Source: Nageia nagi (Eukaryota > Pinophyta). Taken from it: DNA of 64,000 nt. The stretch's first letter is position 1, and the number at the start of each line of letters is the position of its first letter. This document shows, in pieces, positions 12,823 through 25,660 of this stretch. A model generated the notes under the pieces. The model was not told the origin of the DNA and made no database searches. It worked only from the letters and a program-made list of their open reading frames with translations. Location: positions 154,318,001 to 154,382,000 of the forward strand of contig JBITNC010000001.1 of the NCBI GenBank assembly GCA_050084985.1. The letters are read 5' to 3'. The position numbers and the translations under genes are program-made.

Positions 12823-13990
12823 GGGATAGTTTCTTATTGCACTATTGAACATTTTTGAGTGATAACAAACTGGATGTCTTTCCTACAATAGAATTACATC
12901 CTTAGCATAGTCACTTTCATTAGTTTCAATTTCAAAAGACTTTTGAAGATTAGGCAAAGCAAGCATTGGAGCATTACTAATTTTCTTTTTAAGCAAATCA
13001 AAAGCATGTTGTTCGTTTCCTCCCCACTGAAATACACGACTCTTCCCTATAATAGCAAGGAGTGGAGAAGCAATATAAGAAAAATTAGTAATAAATTTTC
13101 ATAAATATTGCACAACTCCAAGAAAACTCCTAGTTTCAATCACATTAGTGGGAGTAGGCCATTTCAACCCAGCCTCAACTTTGGTAGGATCTATCCTCAA
13201 TTGGCCTTCACCTACAATGTGGCTAAGATAGATTAAACTTTTCTTGACAAAACACTTAGACATCTTCAAATAGATTTTAGCTTCCCTTAACACTTCAAAA
13301 ACTTTACAAATATGCAACTTATGATCATCCCAATCATTTCTATAAATGAGAATATCATCAAGATACAAATCATCAATGAAAGGCCTCAAAACCTCATTCA
13401 TAACTCTCATAAAAGTAGCAGGAGCATTGCATAAACCAAACGATAAAACCAACCATTCAAATAATCCTTGCCTAGTTTTTAAAAGTAGTTTTCCAAACAT
13501 CCTTTTCTTTAACATGTACTTGATGATAACCACTGCTTAAATCAAGTTTTGTAAAGAACTTAACTTTTTGCAATTGGTCCATTAAATCATCAATACATGG
13601 CAATGGATATCGATTGTTAACTATGATTTTGTTCAATGCCCTATAATCCACACAAATACACTAAGTATCATCTCTATTTGGAATTATAACAATAGGAGAA
13701 CCACATAGTGATGTTCTTGGTCTAATGACTCCTTAATATAGCAACTCCTTAATTTGTTTCTTAATTTTTTCATTTTCCATCAAATAATGTCCATACAAAC
13801 CAATATTATGAAATGCAACATCAAGATGTAATTGAATCTCATGCTGTATATCTTTTTTAGGTAGAAGTTCTTTAGGAATTTGAAATAAATCCTCAAACTC
13901 AAAAATTACCTTTTTAACTTTGTCTTTATATTGAGGTTCATATTCATCAAGTGCCTTAATTATTTCCACTTCATTTTGAGATCTCACCAT
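12823..13990 (-). pseudogene. Gypsy element B: reverse transcriptase and N-terminal RNase H
   Basis: On the minus strand RT begins around 13990 with QIPKELLPKK and continues through CVDYRALNKI and [10 protein letters not shown], which carries the catalytic Asp of motif A. It then reaches [10 protein letters not shown] and YLDD (13354-13365), the active-site box. The connection region and RNase H start follow (13300-12823), including [26 protein letters not shown] and CYHSKMFN. The open part is 13533-13099 (144 codons); flanking parts carry frameshifts and stops. RNase H is cut at 12823 by the nested insertion. The enzyme would copy element RNA to DNA in the particle. The RT active site survives but the gene is not translatable as a whole. 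Confidence 0.9.
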
Positions 13991-14430
13991 TACAAGTGTA
14001 AATATTTTTCCTATATTAATCAATCTTTTTGCTTACTTGTAGTATTCAAAGAAATATTCTTTTTCTTGTTTTGATGAGCATTAACTATGTATTCAACTTC
14101 ATCTTTTATGGGTCTATGTTCATTTTCCTTTCTATAGAATAAAGCATCTCTATCCCATAAATAAGGACTTCCAAGCACAATCCCACAAATATTCGAAGGT
14201 ATAACATCAAGTAAAACCTCATCAATGTAATCCTTGTTAATTCCAAATTTCAATCTGCACTATCTAGTTACCTCCAACTTAGACTTTTTGTGAACCCATC
14301 CCAATGGATAGGGGTGTGGATGTGGTTGAGTAGTGAGTGTAAGTGATCTTACATATTTCTCAAAAATTAGGTTAGCTTGTGAACTAGGATCAAACAATGT
14401 ATCAATCCTTATTTTCTTTTCTTAAACCTT
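13991..14430 (-). pseudogene. Gypsy element B: protease region
   Basis: The minus strand reads LFDPSSQANLI at about 14400-14365, the position and shape of a retropepsin site. In this lineage the usual D-S/T-G appears as D-P-S/G-S. Downstream are VLLDVIPSNICGIVLGSPY and the DALFYRKEN block (14253-14020), also present in copy 2. Protease would cleave the polyprotein. Stops separate it from gag. Confidence 0.7.
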
Positions 14431-14549
14431 AATGTGAAAAAGTTCAATTTTTTCTTTTCTTAATCTTCATTAGATGAATTATACAAGACTATACGTGCCA
14501 TTCTCCCATCTATTTTAGAACCATCATCAGTTTCTTTAGCAATAGTGTT

Positions 14550-15624
14550 TGCTTTTTCTTTTGACCTTTAGGTTTAGGGCATAATTCAAGATGCAATTTC
14601 CAACACTTAGCCTCTAAATGAACTTCCTTTTTACAATGAGTACAGACATCTTTAAACTTTTCTTTTTGTGTAGTAGATGTAGCCTTTACTTTTTCCTTAT
14701 TCTTTTCAGAATTATTAGGATTAGAAGCATTTTTCTTTTTCCCTTTAATAAATTTCCCTCTTTCTTCTAAGTGTGTGTCTTATACACAAACTTTATCCAA
14801 ATTAGTTGGATCAAACATCAACAAAGTATGCTTTAATTAATTATGCAAACCACCAATATACTTTCGAAGAGTATCTTGGGAAATAAGAGGAATAACTAGC
14901 ATATTATCCCTTTTTTGAAACTCTGTAGTGTATTCTTGCACACTTTTTCCCTTAGGTTGATGAAAGCTTTTCCATTCCATGACCACTTTTTGATGGTAGA
15001 CCAATGGATAAAATTGATCTCTAAGCAATTGTATAAAATGAGTCCAAGAAGCATAACATTCTGTAAGTCATTCATTTTCACTTTGAATACAACTTTCCCA
15101 CCAAATAAGTGCATTTTCACTCATATTAAGAGTTGCTAATTGAATCCTATCCTCATCATTTTCAATTCTTTGTATTATTCAATACACTTCAATTTGCTTA
15201 ATCCAATGATCTAATTTTTTAGCATTCACTTCTCCATCAAAAGTAGGCAAAACATATTTAACTTCAAGCTTCAAAGGAGATCTTTGAAATAAACTATTTG
15301 TATTCTCATTGCACTTTTTTTACCTTCACTAGTTTCATCTTCATTCTTCTTATTTTTTTGCTCTTGGAAATTGTATTCTCATTGCTCTTTTTTTAACTTC
15401 ACTAGTTTCACCTTCATTCTTCTTATTTTTTACTCTTGGAAATGTTGAAATTGAAGAGACATTTTCTAGAACATTGAGGTAAGATCAAGAACTTGCTTTT
15501 CCAAATTAGTTCCTCCTTCATTGGCCATGGCCCTTTGCTTCCTTAGCCAAATCCTAGAACTAATCTTAGGATCTCCTTCTATAATTTCCTCTTCTCCTCT
15601 CTTACTTTGTGATCTGGTATTCAT
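14550..15624 (-). pseudogene. Gypsy element B: gag
   Basis: The probable start is the ATG at 15624, giving MNTRSQSKRGEEE, a form typical of plant chromovirus gag N-termini. A frameshifted core follows, with ALIWW-like and LRDQFYPLVYHQKVVMEW sequences (15120-14837) and the GKSVQEYTTEFQKR block, all Retrotrans_gag features. A CCHC knuckle at about 14650-14600 reads CTHCKKEVHLEAKC (C-x2-C-x4-H-x4-C), which would bind nucleic acid. A short A/T-rich stretch near 15300-15430 is partly duplicated (GTATTCTCATTGC twice). Multiple stops prevent expression. Confidence 0.85.
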
Positions 15625-15690
15625 GAAAATACAATTCAAAACACCCAACAACAAAAATCACAAAACATAGGTTAATCCCAATTCAATTTC

Positions 15691-15704
15691 TCACTTTAAT
15701 ACTT
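15691..15704 (-). promoter_or_regulatory. Degenerate primer binding site of gypsy element B
   Basis: The minus strand reads AAGTATTAAAGTGA just inside the LTR end. Copy 2 at 49801-49790 keeps AAGTATTAGAGC, close to TGGTATCAGAGC for initiator Met-tRNA. Copy 1 has therefore drifted further. Confidence 0.55.
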
Positions 15705-15708
15705 ATCA

Positions 15709-16801
15709 TGTTCCATAAACCATAGAATTAAAATTTAACATTAATTCTCTTCAAGAATCATTCCACACTCAAATCTCATTAAGTGCTTGTAAAGAAAAAT
15801 TAGAGAGCATATATGCAAAACCAAAGAAGAAAATTGAAATCTAAACACATAGAGACAAGCAAGTTTTAAGCTGGTTCAACCAATGTGGGCTACATCCAGT
15901 AACAAAATCTCTCTTCAACAATGGATGGAATTCAAGTACATAAGACCTCCATAGTCTCCAACACCTCTCCTCACATTCATATACACTCTTTTAGCTCTAA
16001 AAAATAACACAAAACTAAACTATACTCTCCAACAAGCTTCCTCTTCTCAACATGTCCAATTTGCTCCCTTTTATACAATTTTTGGGATAAAATTTGGATG
16101 GTTTTACAACTAGGAAAAATAACAAAAACACCATATTTGGATACCTATTTAGCTTCTTTGTCTTCTTTTATAATTTGGGCTCAAGAGGTTTACAAAATCT
16201 TCCAAAATGAGCTTACAAATAGGAAAAATCATACTTTCTAGACTATTATAGAATTAAAAAATAATCTTAGCCCAATAATAAGCTAAAAAAGCAATAAAAA
16301 AATCTACACCTTAGAAAAATCAAAATACATGCACAAACTAATATTTAAGGCATATCCAATCACAATGCAACACTTGGCACCTTGTAGGATGCAGTTAAAA
16401 GAGGTTGACTGTTGGTTTGAGAATAGACTTGGCCATGAGATGTAGGTGGCTATGGTATCCATTAGCCCCACTCTAGTAGTGATCTCCATGGGTGGTCTAT
16501 CTCCATACCACTTCCTTATGTTGGCAGTCCTTCTATGTCAGGTCCCACCAAACACAACTTGTTACCCAATATTTATTTTTTTGGTATTTTTTTTTAAATA
16601 TTTTAACTTTATTTTTTTAAAAACTTTTTCCAATTTAAATATTACACCAAAATATTTCCAACTTCAAACACCCATATCTTCCACATTTAAAGACAAAATC
16701 ACATTTCGAAAGAAGTGTTGAAAAGCTAATGATGATTTGAACACATTGATAACATTGAACATATTGATACTAAATACTATAAGGATCCAAATTTTGGATC
16801 A
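15709..16801 (-). repeat. 5' LTR of gypsy element B
   Basis: It is bounded on the plus strand by TGTTCCATAAACC (15709) and AATTTTGGATCA (16801), and is 1,093 bases long. It is homologous to the 3' LTR at 5341-6430 and, much more closely, to 49806-50895. A TATAAAAGGG box on the minus strand lies at 16066-16075, with TTGAGAAGAGGAAGC downstream as a plausible transcription start region. No clear 5-bp target duplication is visible between the outer ends of the two LTRs, so one end may have been altered. Confidence 0.9.
16066..16075 (-). promoter_or_regulatory. TATA box of LTR B
   Basis: TATAAAAGGG on the minus strand is conserved in all three copies of this LTR (5698-5707, 16066-16075, 50163-50172). 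It would drive transcription of the element toward lower coordinates. Confidence 0.65.
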
Positions 16802-18453
16802 CCTATTCCAAGTCCATATGAGACTATATCCCTAGATGCAAAAGGGTAGCCTGCAACATATTATTTGGTTGCTTCAGATTCAATTATCAAGGTGTGCATT
16901 ACTTGATAAAATAAATATGCAAATATGGGATGATGTCAATAATAGTACATGTTTATAAACCAAACTTGGAATTTTGAGATGACTAGTTAATCTAAAACCT
17001 ATCCATTCAAAGGAATGCAAGCTAACATAAACCAACTATCACCTAAAGTCTATAATGATAGTTTCAAAGGGTAATGACAAGAAGATCATCCAACAGAATG
17101 CTAATAAGAAAATTAAAACTCTTCTTTCCATAAAATCTTATGACCCAAAATGTTTCACTAATATTTTACAATAAAATAACAAATCTTTCATACAATCTCA
17201 TGCTAGTGGTTTGCAAGAAAGTTCAATCAAAATATAAGAAATTTTGTGGTTGGTGGCTTAGTAAATCCAATTTTATTTGAAATGACATGTCAAAGGATGT
17301 GCACCCATGACTTATTACTTAAATCCAAGTACTGAGTTTTAAATATATTATTCAATCCTTTATCTAGATACCTCCAACTACATAAGGACAAAATATATAA
17401 TATAATCACATGAAAAAGTGTCAAAAAAATACTATGCTCCTCACATGGTACAATAATAATAAAATACCCTTCTTATTATCATCACAAAATCTTAAATAAT
17501 CAACTCCACCCTTCAATTAAACTTCAAAAGTTTTCAATAAAATTTAAATCTTATACTAAACATTTCAGCACTAGTGGCTAAAATATTAGAAGTGCACCTA
17601 TACTTGTGAATAAAAAAATAAGAAGAGAGAGAGTCCTTCCTTCATGGATCTTAAGGAAAACATTTGGGAAGAGGGGATGAGTGTGTATTTGTACTTTTTT
17701 TCTAAAGGTTGATTAGGTATTTATAGCAAAATATTGGTATAACCCTTCCAAAATGTTTAATATTTTTCCACCTTACCTTTTGTTCATGAGGGTTATGTAG
17801 GCTTTTTATTTTATTTTGGGATTTGATCAATTTTTTTTGTAAGTTACAAGATCTATATAGTCCTTCCAAAATTATTTTGCAAAACTCATGCAAGATACCA
17901 AAATGTATGGAAATAGTCCATCAATTATTTTGCACACCTAATGCAAAATACCAAAATAGTCCCTCATCCTTTGATAAATTTATTTTCACCTAACCCTAGA
18001 AATTATTACATGTAAAAATAAAATTCTTTAGCGAAAATTTAAATTTAAATATCTATAATATTCCCTTGTAATATTAAAAAATAATCAATTAATTTTTCGA
18101 AGCAATTTAGGAGTGCACAATAAGTACTTTAGCACATAATTGTACCTATAGAGACCATCATGTTGCAAGGTAAATATTGTTAGTGCACTCATGAACATCA
18201 TTCATATCATAGGGATCAAGTATCATGCACAATAATTATGAGATGCATCTATATGATTTATGAAGGTCCCTGTGGGCTATTAGCTAATTAATGCCAATCA
18301 TTTCCTCACTCTTACTAATTTTTTCCCATAACCAACTCATATTTGGTTTCTTGGGGTCTCCAACCTAACTCCCACACTGAGTCAAGTTGTGTCACAACAA
18401 CCTCAAAGCCAAAATCAAACATACATAATTTTCATATAACCATACATTATTAG
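16802..18453. other. Non-coding flank between gypsy B and copia E
   Basis: The first 602 bases are shared with copy 2 (50896-51496), so they were host or older repeat sequence next to gypsy B before the duplication. The remainder is unique here. A degenerate direct repeat around 17870-17965 contains two copies of a block near ATGCAAxATACCAAAAT. No ORF is credible. Confidence 0.6.
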
Positions 18454-21234
18454 TCACCTTATAACATAAATAGTTTCAATCACATTTAAATTCTCAAAGG
18501 CATTTAGGTTATAATAACTGCAACTATATAGGTTGTTATACAATGATAGTTGTATTTTATAAATAGAGGCATAAAGTGCATAATTTAACATTTCTCCTTT
18601 GGGTTCTCCATTATCTTCATCTCCATAAAATTGAATGTTCTTTAGCCTTGTGACTAGATTTTGCATTTCTTGGTTTTGGCTCATTGTATTTCTACTTATA
18701 GTGTTACCATCTATGATTTAACTTTATGGATGATCCTTCAACCATCTCTTGCCTTTGTTACCTTAATTTGTCATCCTTGCATTGGGTGAGCTTGGTGTAC
18801 TCACACTTGTTAGTGTTGTGGTGGAGCTAAAGGGTCTTGGTGAGCTTGGAACACTCACCCTTTATAATTTTTCTTTATTTTTTTGAGTCACAACATGGTT
18901 GGGTTGTACTTTTGATGATGTTCTCTCCTCCAAACTCTCATCTACAACCACTTTTTTCTGTAAATTTTTATTAAAATACTCTCCCCCTTCATCAAAAATG
19001 ATATCTCTAAACATAATTATCTTGTGGGTTTTGGGATTATATTTATAAGCCTTTGAATTCTCATAATATCCTATAAACACAAAAGATTCATATTTGGCAT
19101 CCAACTTCCTCCTCTTCTCATCATTTATATGCACATATGCAAGACAACCAAACACTCTCAAGTTTTGTAAATTTGGTTTTATTTCAAATTAAGCTTCATA
19201 GGAGGTAATTTTATCAAAGCCTCTTGTTGGAGACTTATTCAAAATATACACAGTTGTTCTTACTATTTCAACCCAATTAATATTGTACAATTTCTAGCTT
19301 TGCATCATGCTTCTAGCCATCTCAACCAATGTCCTATTTTTCCTTTCTACTTCACCATTTTATTGTGGAGTGTAGAGAGAGGTAAGGTGTATCCTAATTC
19401 CATTCTCTTTACAAAATTGAAATAATTCATCGCTATAATATTCTCTTCCTCTATCACTTCTCAAACACTTCACATTATACCCACTTTGCTTCTCAACAAA
19501 AGTTTTAAACTCTTTAAAATAATCAATTGCTTCATCCTTACTCTTGATGAAATAATCCTAACACATTCTAGTTAAATCATTAATGAAAGTGATAAAGTAA
19601 GAAGATTTACCAAAATTTTGAGTTTACATAGGCTAACAAATGTTAGTATGAACCATTTGGAGAGGGTTTTTAGCTCTCCATGCTTCTTCCTTTGGAAACT
19701 TTATCCTTTCTTACTTTCCAAGTGCACATCCCTTATATAAAGCTTTAAAATTCTCTACTTGTTCTAGCCCTCTCACCATTGATGTAAGAGTTTTCAAACT
19801 CTAAAAATTCAAATGCCTAAGCCTCACATGCCAAAGTGTATTTTTATCTTCAATTCCCACAAATACAAAGCATCCATCCTTCACAAGAAACTTTATTAGA
19901 AAGAGTTTATTTGTAGTCATATGAATAGTAGTAACAAGCCTTATATCATAGTTTTTATCATAAATTTTACACAACTTATCCTCAAAAACCAATTTATAGT
20001 TCTTTCTATCATTTGGCCAATGCTCAACAAACTTTTTCTCAAATCTGGTGCATAATCAATGTCTTTTATCTTCATAGTTTCCTTCTTTATTGGAACATGC
20101 ATCTCTCCTTTGTGAACAATATCCAAGCTCTTCTCATATCCCAAATTCACACTTGACCTATAGGAGCAATCAATAGAGGAGAGTAGAGACTATTCATTAG
20201 CCATGTGATTTGTGCACCCACTATTCAAGAGCCAAGTCTCATCTTCAAGCTTTTGGGAGTTACAATTGAAGGAAACAATTATTCTTCACCATATCCATGC
20301 TCTTCCTCTCCTTAGTTGGTTGATTTACCTTCATTTTCTTATTTCATCCTACACTCATGCTCAAAATGGATAAATTTATTGCAATAAAAACATTGTAAAT
20401 TCCTCTTATCTTTACATCTTCCTCCTCCTCTTTCGAATTGTCTCCCCCTTAATGCATATGTTGGTTCATTTTTTGTACTTTGTTCTCTTCCTATTCCTCT
20501 TCCTCTTATAAAAGAGTATCTTTTTCCTCCTCTTCCAAATATTTCTATTCCTCTTGAACCTCTACCATGTCCTCTTCCTTATCCTTCATTCTCTTTAATG
20601 GAGAATGCTTGCTCATCATTATTACTTGCTATTGTTTTTGTTCTCTTCAAAACTCTCTCTTCATGTGATGTAAAAGAATTAAATGGTCAATTTACATGGT
20701 TGAGAGATCCTTTTATTCTTCATTAATGAGTGCAACATGATCATACCTCTTAGTTAAGGTTCTCAAAACCTTCTTGATAACAACCTCCTTCTCTATATTC
20801 TCTTCAAAAGTGGCCATTTTATTTACTATGGCTTTCACTCTTATATAATAATCTCTATCAGCCTCCTCTTCTTGCTTTAAATTTTTAAACTCCCTTCTCA
20901 ATGTTTGAAGTTTCACCTCTTTCATCTTAAGGCTTCCATAGTATTCTTCTCTCAATGTTTCCCATGCTTGTTGGGCTGAGACACAAGCTAAGATTCTAGG
21001 AAAAATGCTCTTGTCTAGAGCTTATTGGATGAAGGAGAGTGCCATGGAATTTTGATTCTCTTTCTCCTTTACATTTTCACTCAAGGCACTCCAATCAGTT
21101 GGATCATTATAGCCAACCTCTACAATATCCTAGTATCTTATTCCCTTTAGGAGAGTCTTCATCTGGACACTCTAGTACTCATAGTCACTCCCATCAAATT
21201 CTATAATGGGGATTGCATTTGAGTTACTTAACAT
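18454..21234 (-). pseudogene. Copia element E: gag, protease and integrase; RT and RNase H missing
   Basis: Read right to left, gag starts at the ATG at 21234 (MLSNSNAIPIIEFDG). An open UBN2-type block follows at 20955-20713, with KLQTLRREFKNL, then a CCHC knuckle near 20395-20345 (CFYCNKFIHFEHEC). The protease site at about 20220 reads WLLNSGCTNHM: the catalytic Asp is Asn. The GAG-pre-integrase domain lies at 20150-19801, and an integrase core carrying RSDRGREY and GEVERKNRT near 19480-19350 keeps the second Asp and the Glu. The integrase C-terminal region (19161-18862) has MRVFGCLAYVHI and RDIIFDEGG. The gene stops after NYALYASIYK at 18550, where RT should begin, so RT-RNase H and the 3' LTR were deleted. 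Many stops interrupt it. Confidence 0.9.
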
Positions 21235-21280
21235 GTATTCTCTTCTTGATAACTCATTGAACCCAATTTGATCCAACAAA

Positions 21281-21292
21281 GCTTTAATACCA
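21281..21292 (-). promoter_or_regulatory. Primer binding site of copia element E
   Basis: The minus strand reads TGGTATTAAAGC, two transitions away from TGGTATCAGAGC. It lies 47 bases upstream of the gag ATG and two bases inside the LTR terminus AACTTCA. Confidence 0.75.
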
Positions 21293-21294
21293 AA

Positions 21295-22049
21295 TGAAGT
21301 TAGTTAATATAAATAATAAACTAAATTACACATGTAATTCAAATCTCAAAATAGTTCTACAACTCAAAGATAGAATGCATTCATCAATCGATGTTCACAG
21401 TTCACATAACACCACAAATATTGCATTTGATTATTGATAACACATTCTAACAACAACAAAACCTTAAGAGAAACTCTAAATACATTCTATAGGTCATGGG
21501 TGACCTATACTATTCACTTCATATTCCACTATAAGAAAAAATAAGGGAAAGATGCAGTATTCAATACCAATTGGTAGGTCGATTGAATGAAGGACTAACT
21601 AGTTGGCTAGTTACACAATCGATCTACAAAACATTGGTTATTAGAATGGACATGAAAGCTAAAATTGTAAGCATACAATTTGATTTTTTGAGTACAATTA
21701 AGGTTTGATAACTTCATGAAACTCTACAGCACTCCCAATCCAAATAATAAGCCTACTTATATCATAGAGATGGATGGAACTCATAAATATAATATCATAG
21801 ATTACAATAACATCTAAATGTGATCAAGCAAATTTATCAAACAACCACCATAAAAATTAACTAAAAATATAAAGGAATAATATTTAGAAATCATCCATTA
21901 ATAACTTGACCAATAATATCTTCAAAAGAATTAATAGAACTAAAGAACCTCCATTTTCACATAGGTTAGAGGTACAAAAAAGCTAAATCATACCTGTGAA
22001 TTTGAATTTGTTGAAGAGATTTAGAATGCAAATATCTCCATACCACTCA
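21295..22049 (-). repeat. Probable 5' LTR of copia E plus unassigned sequence
   Basis: The inner LTR end at 21295 is set by the PBS (plus strand TGAAGTTAG). The outer end cannot be set, because there is no second LTR in the window and no obvious CA terminus. The right part runs into the decayed gypsy F. Apart from this, no gene is visible. Confidence 0.4.
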
Positions 22050-25000
22050 TTCAATCCATAAAATACATTCCCATCTATACCAAAACTATTAGGGAATTAT
22101 TCATTAGAAATCTAGGAAGGAAAAAGAAAGATCTTGCTTTGGTATAAGAAGTGGGGTAATTAGCAGATCTCATGGCTGAAAAAAACTATCATGCCTAAAT
22201 ATAGAGATCTATGAAGTCCATTTGTTAGTGTAAAGACTAGATATCATCAAATTGATAATGTATTGATTGATTTTGGGGCAATAATCAATGTGATGACTCG
22301 AATGATCATGGACAAAATTGACCTAACCTCTCTATAAAACACTCCAACTATGTTGCAAGTGACTGACATGTCAATGGTGAAACCCTTGGGGATTTCAAGA
22401 AACATCATTATCAATGTGGATTCATCGTAATATCTCACTAGGTTTATGGTCCTACAACTAAAAATATTTTAGATAGATATCCTCTCATATTGGGTAGACC
22501 TTGGCTAGCAATAGTTGATGCCTACATTGGATGTAGGAAAGGTAAAATGAATATCTTAGATGGGTTACATACCAAAGAATTATCATTATTCCTACCAAAT
22601 TAGCCATCTAGAATGGAACCATGTATATGGTTTGAAGACTCCATTGATGATGAAGACTAGCTAGTCCTAATCATTACCTTATCTATAGTAAGTGCGATGG
22701 AGAAACTAGTTATCCCTCCAAAGTTTTAGGCCAAAATAGATTGACTATGCTAAAATAATTATGGATGAGCATGATTACCTCGTTCAAATTAATATTTCTC
22801 CTAAAGTGAAAATAACATTTCATGAATGCATCCCATAATAATATACAATCATTAGCATAGTAAAGGATATATTGTCCATAAATGCAATTGATAGTAGGAT
22901 CAAACAGGTGTAAATTCAACCTAGGAAACTCTGAATATAAATGATCAACTAGAACCTAGTTAGGAGGAGTGAATAATCAACTTACTCAAATCATATAAAT
23001 ATGCCTTCTCTTGGGACTATAAGGACATGCACAACATCCACCTATCATTCTACATACATCACATCTATATTAAAGAAGGTTACCACCCAATAAAATAAAC
23101 CCCATAAATAATAAACCTAATGCTTAAATAAATTATCAAGGTAGAACTTGAAAACCACATTAATGTTGGTTTTAGTTATCCTAAATCAAATAGCCAATGG
23201 GTCTCTCCCTTGGTTATCATCCCAAAGAAGAATTTCAAATTATGGATTTGTATTGATTATAGGGAGCTTAAAAAAGTTACAAATAAGGATTATTTTTCAC
23301 TCATGTTCATTGAACAAGCATTGGAAACACTTTCTACAAAACCAAACTTCACATTTTTGGATGGCTACAATTGATATAATAAAAAATAGATGGATCCTAA
23401 GGATCAAGATAATACCACCTTCACTTTCCCATGGAAAATATTTGCATTCAAAGTTCTTCCATTTGGGTTATGCAATATGCTTGTAATATTTCAAAGAGAA
23501 GTGTTGGAAATATTTTATGAGCTCACCAATGACTTCCTAGAGGTATACATGGATGATTTCATCATCTAAGGTGACACTTTCAACCAAACTTTAGAGAATT
23601 TATAGGATTTCACTTGATATTGAGAGAAGAATATATTTGTAAGCCATGAAAAATATTTTATGATGATTATTGAAGGTATTATCCTTGACCATCACATCTC
23701 CAACAAAGGCATATAGGTAGATATTACCAAAATATAAATCATCAATAACTTCCAACCTTCTAAAAGAGTAACAAATGTGTGAATATTTTTGGGACATGCT
23801 AGTTACTACAGATGTTTTATCAAAAAATATCAATAAGGCCACCTCTTCTTTATTTACCCTACTCTTAAAGGATGTTGAATTCAGTTGGACTCTAGAATGC
23901 TAGTAAGCTTTTGAAATATTGAAATAACAAATTTCAACATTATAAGTATTATGAGGCCTAAACTAGAAACTCCCTTTCAACATCCACATAGATGCAAAAA
24001 ATACAACACTAGGGGAAATCCTCAAACAAGAAATAAATGAATAACACTATGCCATTTACTTTATAAAAAAAAATATACAAGGAGCTAAATTGAATTACAC
24101 AATGATAAAAAAAGAATCCCTCATTGTGGTGTATTCAATAAATAAATTCCATCACTACATCATAGCATATCATGTGTACATACACATAAACCATTCTACT
24201 AGCAGATACCTAATGATTAAGTCTCTTGTTACCAAATCATTAGATAGATTCTCCTTCTCTAGAAATTTTACATCACTATCTACAATTCCTATAGTAGTAA
24301 ATTCAAAACTAGTTTATGATATATTCCCAAATGAGGATTTTTTTGCAATCTCAACCTTCAATCCATGGTATTCAAATATCACCATTTATTTGGTAACTAG
24401 TAATTTCCCTCCATATTTTTCTCCAAAGGAGAAGAAGCAACACATCAATCAAAGTCTTCCCTAAACATGGATTAATGGTATACTCTTCAACATATGGATA
24501 TATAACATCATATGATGATGTATACATGAGGATCATATTTATGAAATTATACATATGCTACATACTGCACCATATGGAGAATATTTTTCTACCAAAAGAA
24601 AAACACATAAAATAGTGAATGCCAAATATTGTTGGCCATTTATATTAAAGGACATTTTCAAATTCACAACCACCTATGATAATTTCCAATGCATATCTAA
24701 GCGAACATGAATAGATGAAATACCACTTAGACCCCATATTATGCTTAAACCATTTAAAATATGGGGTTTAGATTTAGAATTCATAGGATTGATCAATCTA
24801 CCATCATAGGGGAATCACAATATCCTCATATGCACTAATTATATCACCAAATGGGCTGAAGTAAAAGAACTAATTATAGCACAATAAAAGAAATTTGTTG
24901 ATTTCCTATATGAAGAGATATTCACCAAATTAGAGGCACCATAAGAAATTGTATCTGATCAAGGTACATAGTTTATCTCAAAATTCATAACATCCCTAGT

Positions 25001-25660
25001 TGCCTTATATGAGCTCTAACATAAGAATAGCATGCCTGAACAACATAAAAAAATGGGCAAGTTGAAGTCACAAATAGAGAATTATAAAAATATATGATAA
25101 ACATTATGGCTACCCATTGATGGGATTGGGAAAATACATTGAAGGAAGCTATTTGGGTCTACAATACCACATGGAAATTCATCATAGGCTTGACATTATT
25201 TGATTTGATTTATGGTAAGAAACCATTAATAGTAATTGAATTTGAAATCCAAACATTGAGAACAACCATCATGGTTGGCATAGATGTCTCCACAACCCAT
25301 AAAGAATACCTACACCAACTAACTAGTCTAAATAAAGATTAGAATCAAGAGCTTCACCACATGAAAGTTATACAATATCGATAAAAATAATGTCATGGCA
25401 AGTTTATTAAGATGAGATAGTTCCAACTAGGTGACTATGCTTTGATATTTGACTCACATTATCAAGATTTTAAAGAGAAGTTACCCAGAAGATGGATAGG
25501 ACCTTATGAGTTTCCCAAAGTGTATGATAATGACACTATCTAGTTGCAAACAATAGATTACACTTGTAGAAGAATGTTTATGAATGGAAATCAATTGAAA
25601 ATATATAATACACCTCTAAATAAACAAGATTTTTAGGATTGACTTCAAAAAGTAGTAGGT
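22050..25660 (+). pseudogene. Gypsy element F: heavily decayed protease-RT-RNase H-integrase (Athila/Tat-like)
   Basis: The protease begins near 22240 with VLIDFGAIINVM and continues to GRPWLAIVDAYIGC at 22494. RT lies at 23175-23580, with QWVSPLVIIPKK, WICIDYRELKK, FKVLPFGLCN and YMDD at 23546-23557. RNase H (about 23970-24240) includes ESLIVVYSINKFHHY. Integrase has a partial HHCC region near 24545-24660, the first catalytic region FIGLINLP near 24780, VSDQGT with the second Asp near 24955, and a later block AIWVYNTTWK at 25148. The C-terminal part ends near 25650. The RT motifs resemble non-chromovirus plant gypsy elements. Stops and frameshifts occur every few dozen codons, so it is ancient. 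Gag was not found upstream. Confidence 0.8.

Larger units (their letters stand above)
11292..17403. repeat. Segmental duplication, copy 1
   Basis: This 6.1-kb block matches 40142-51496 in the same orientation once the 5.3-kb copia D insertion in the second copy is removed. It holds the right third of the nested insertion, the RNase H-RT-protease-gag part of gypsy B, its 5' LTR, and about 600 bases of flank. The similarity starts at GTTTCTAAGGTT in both copies and ends at the Tat insertion site of copy 2. By eye the copies differ by several percent plus small indels. Copy 1 carries the uninterrupted target sites: CCCCAAATCAATCC near 12240 for copia D, and TAATAT/AATCAC at 17403/17404 for the Tat element. 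Confidence 0.9.
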
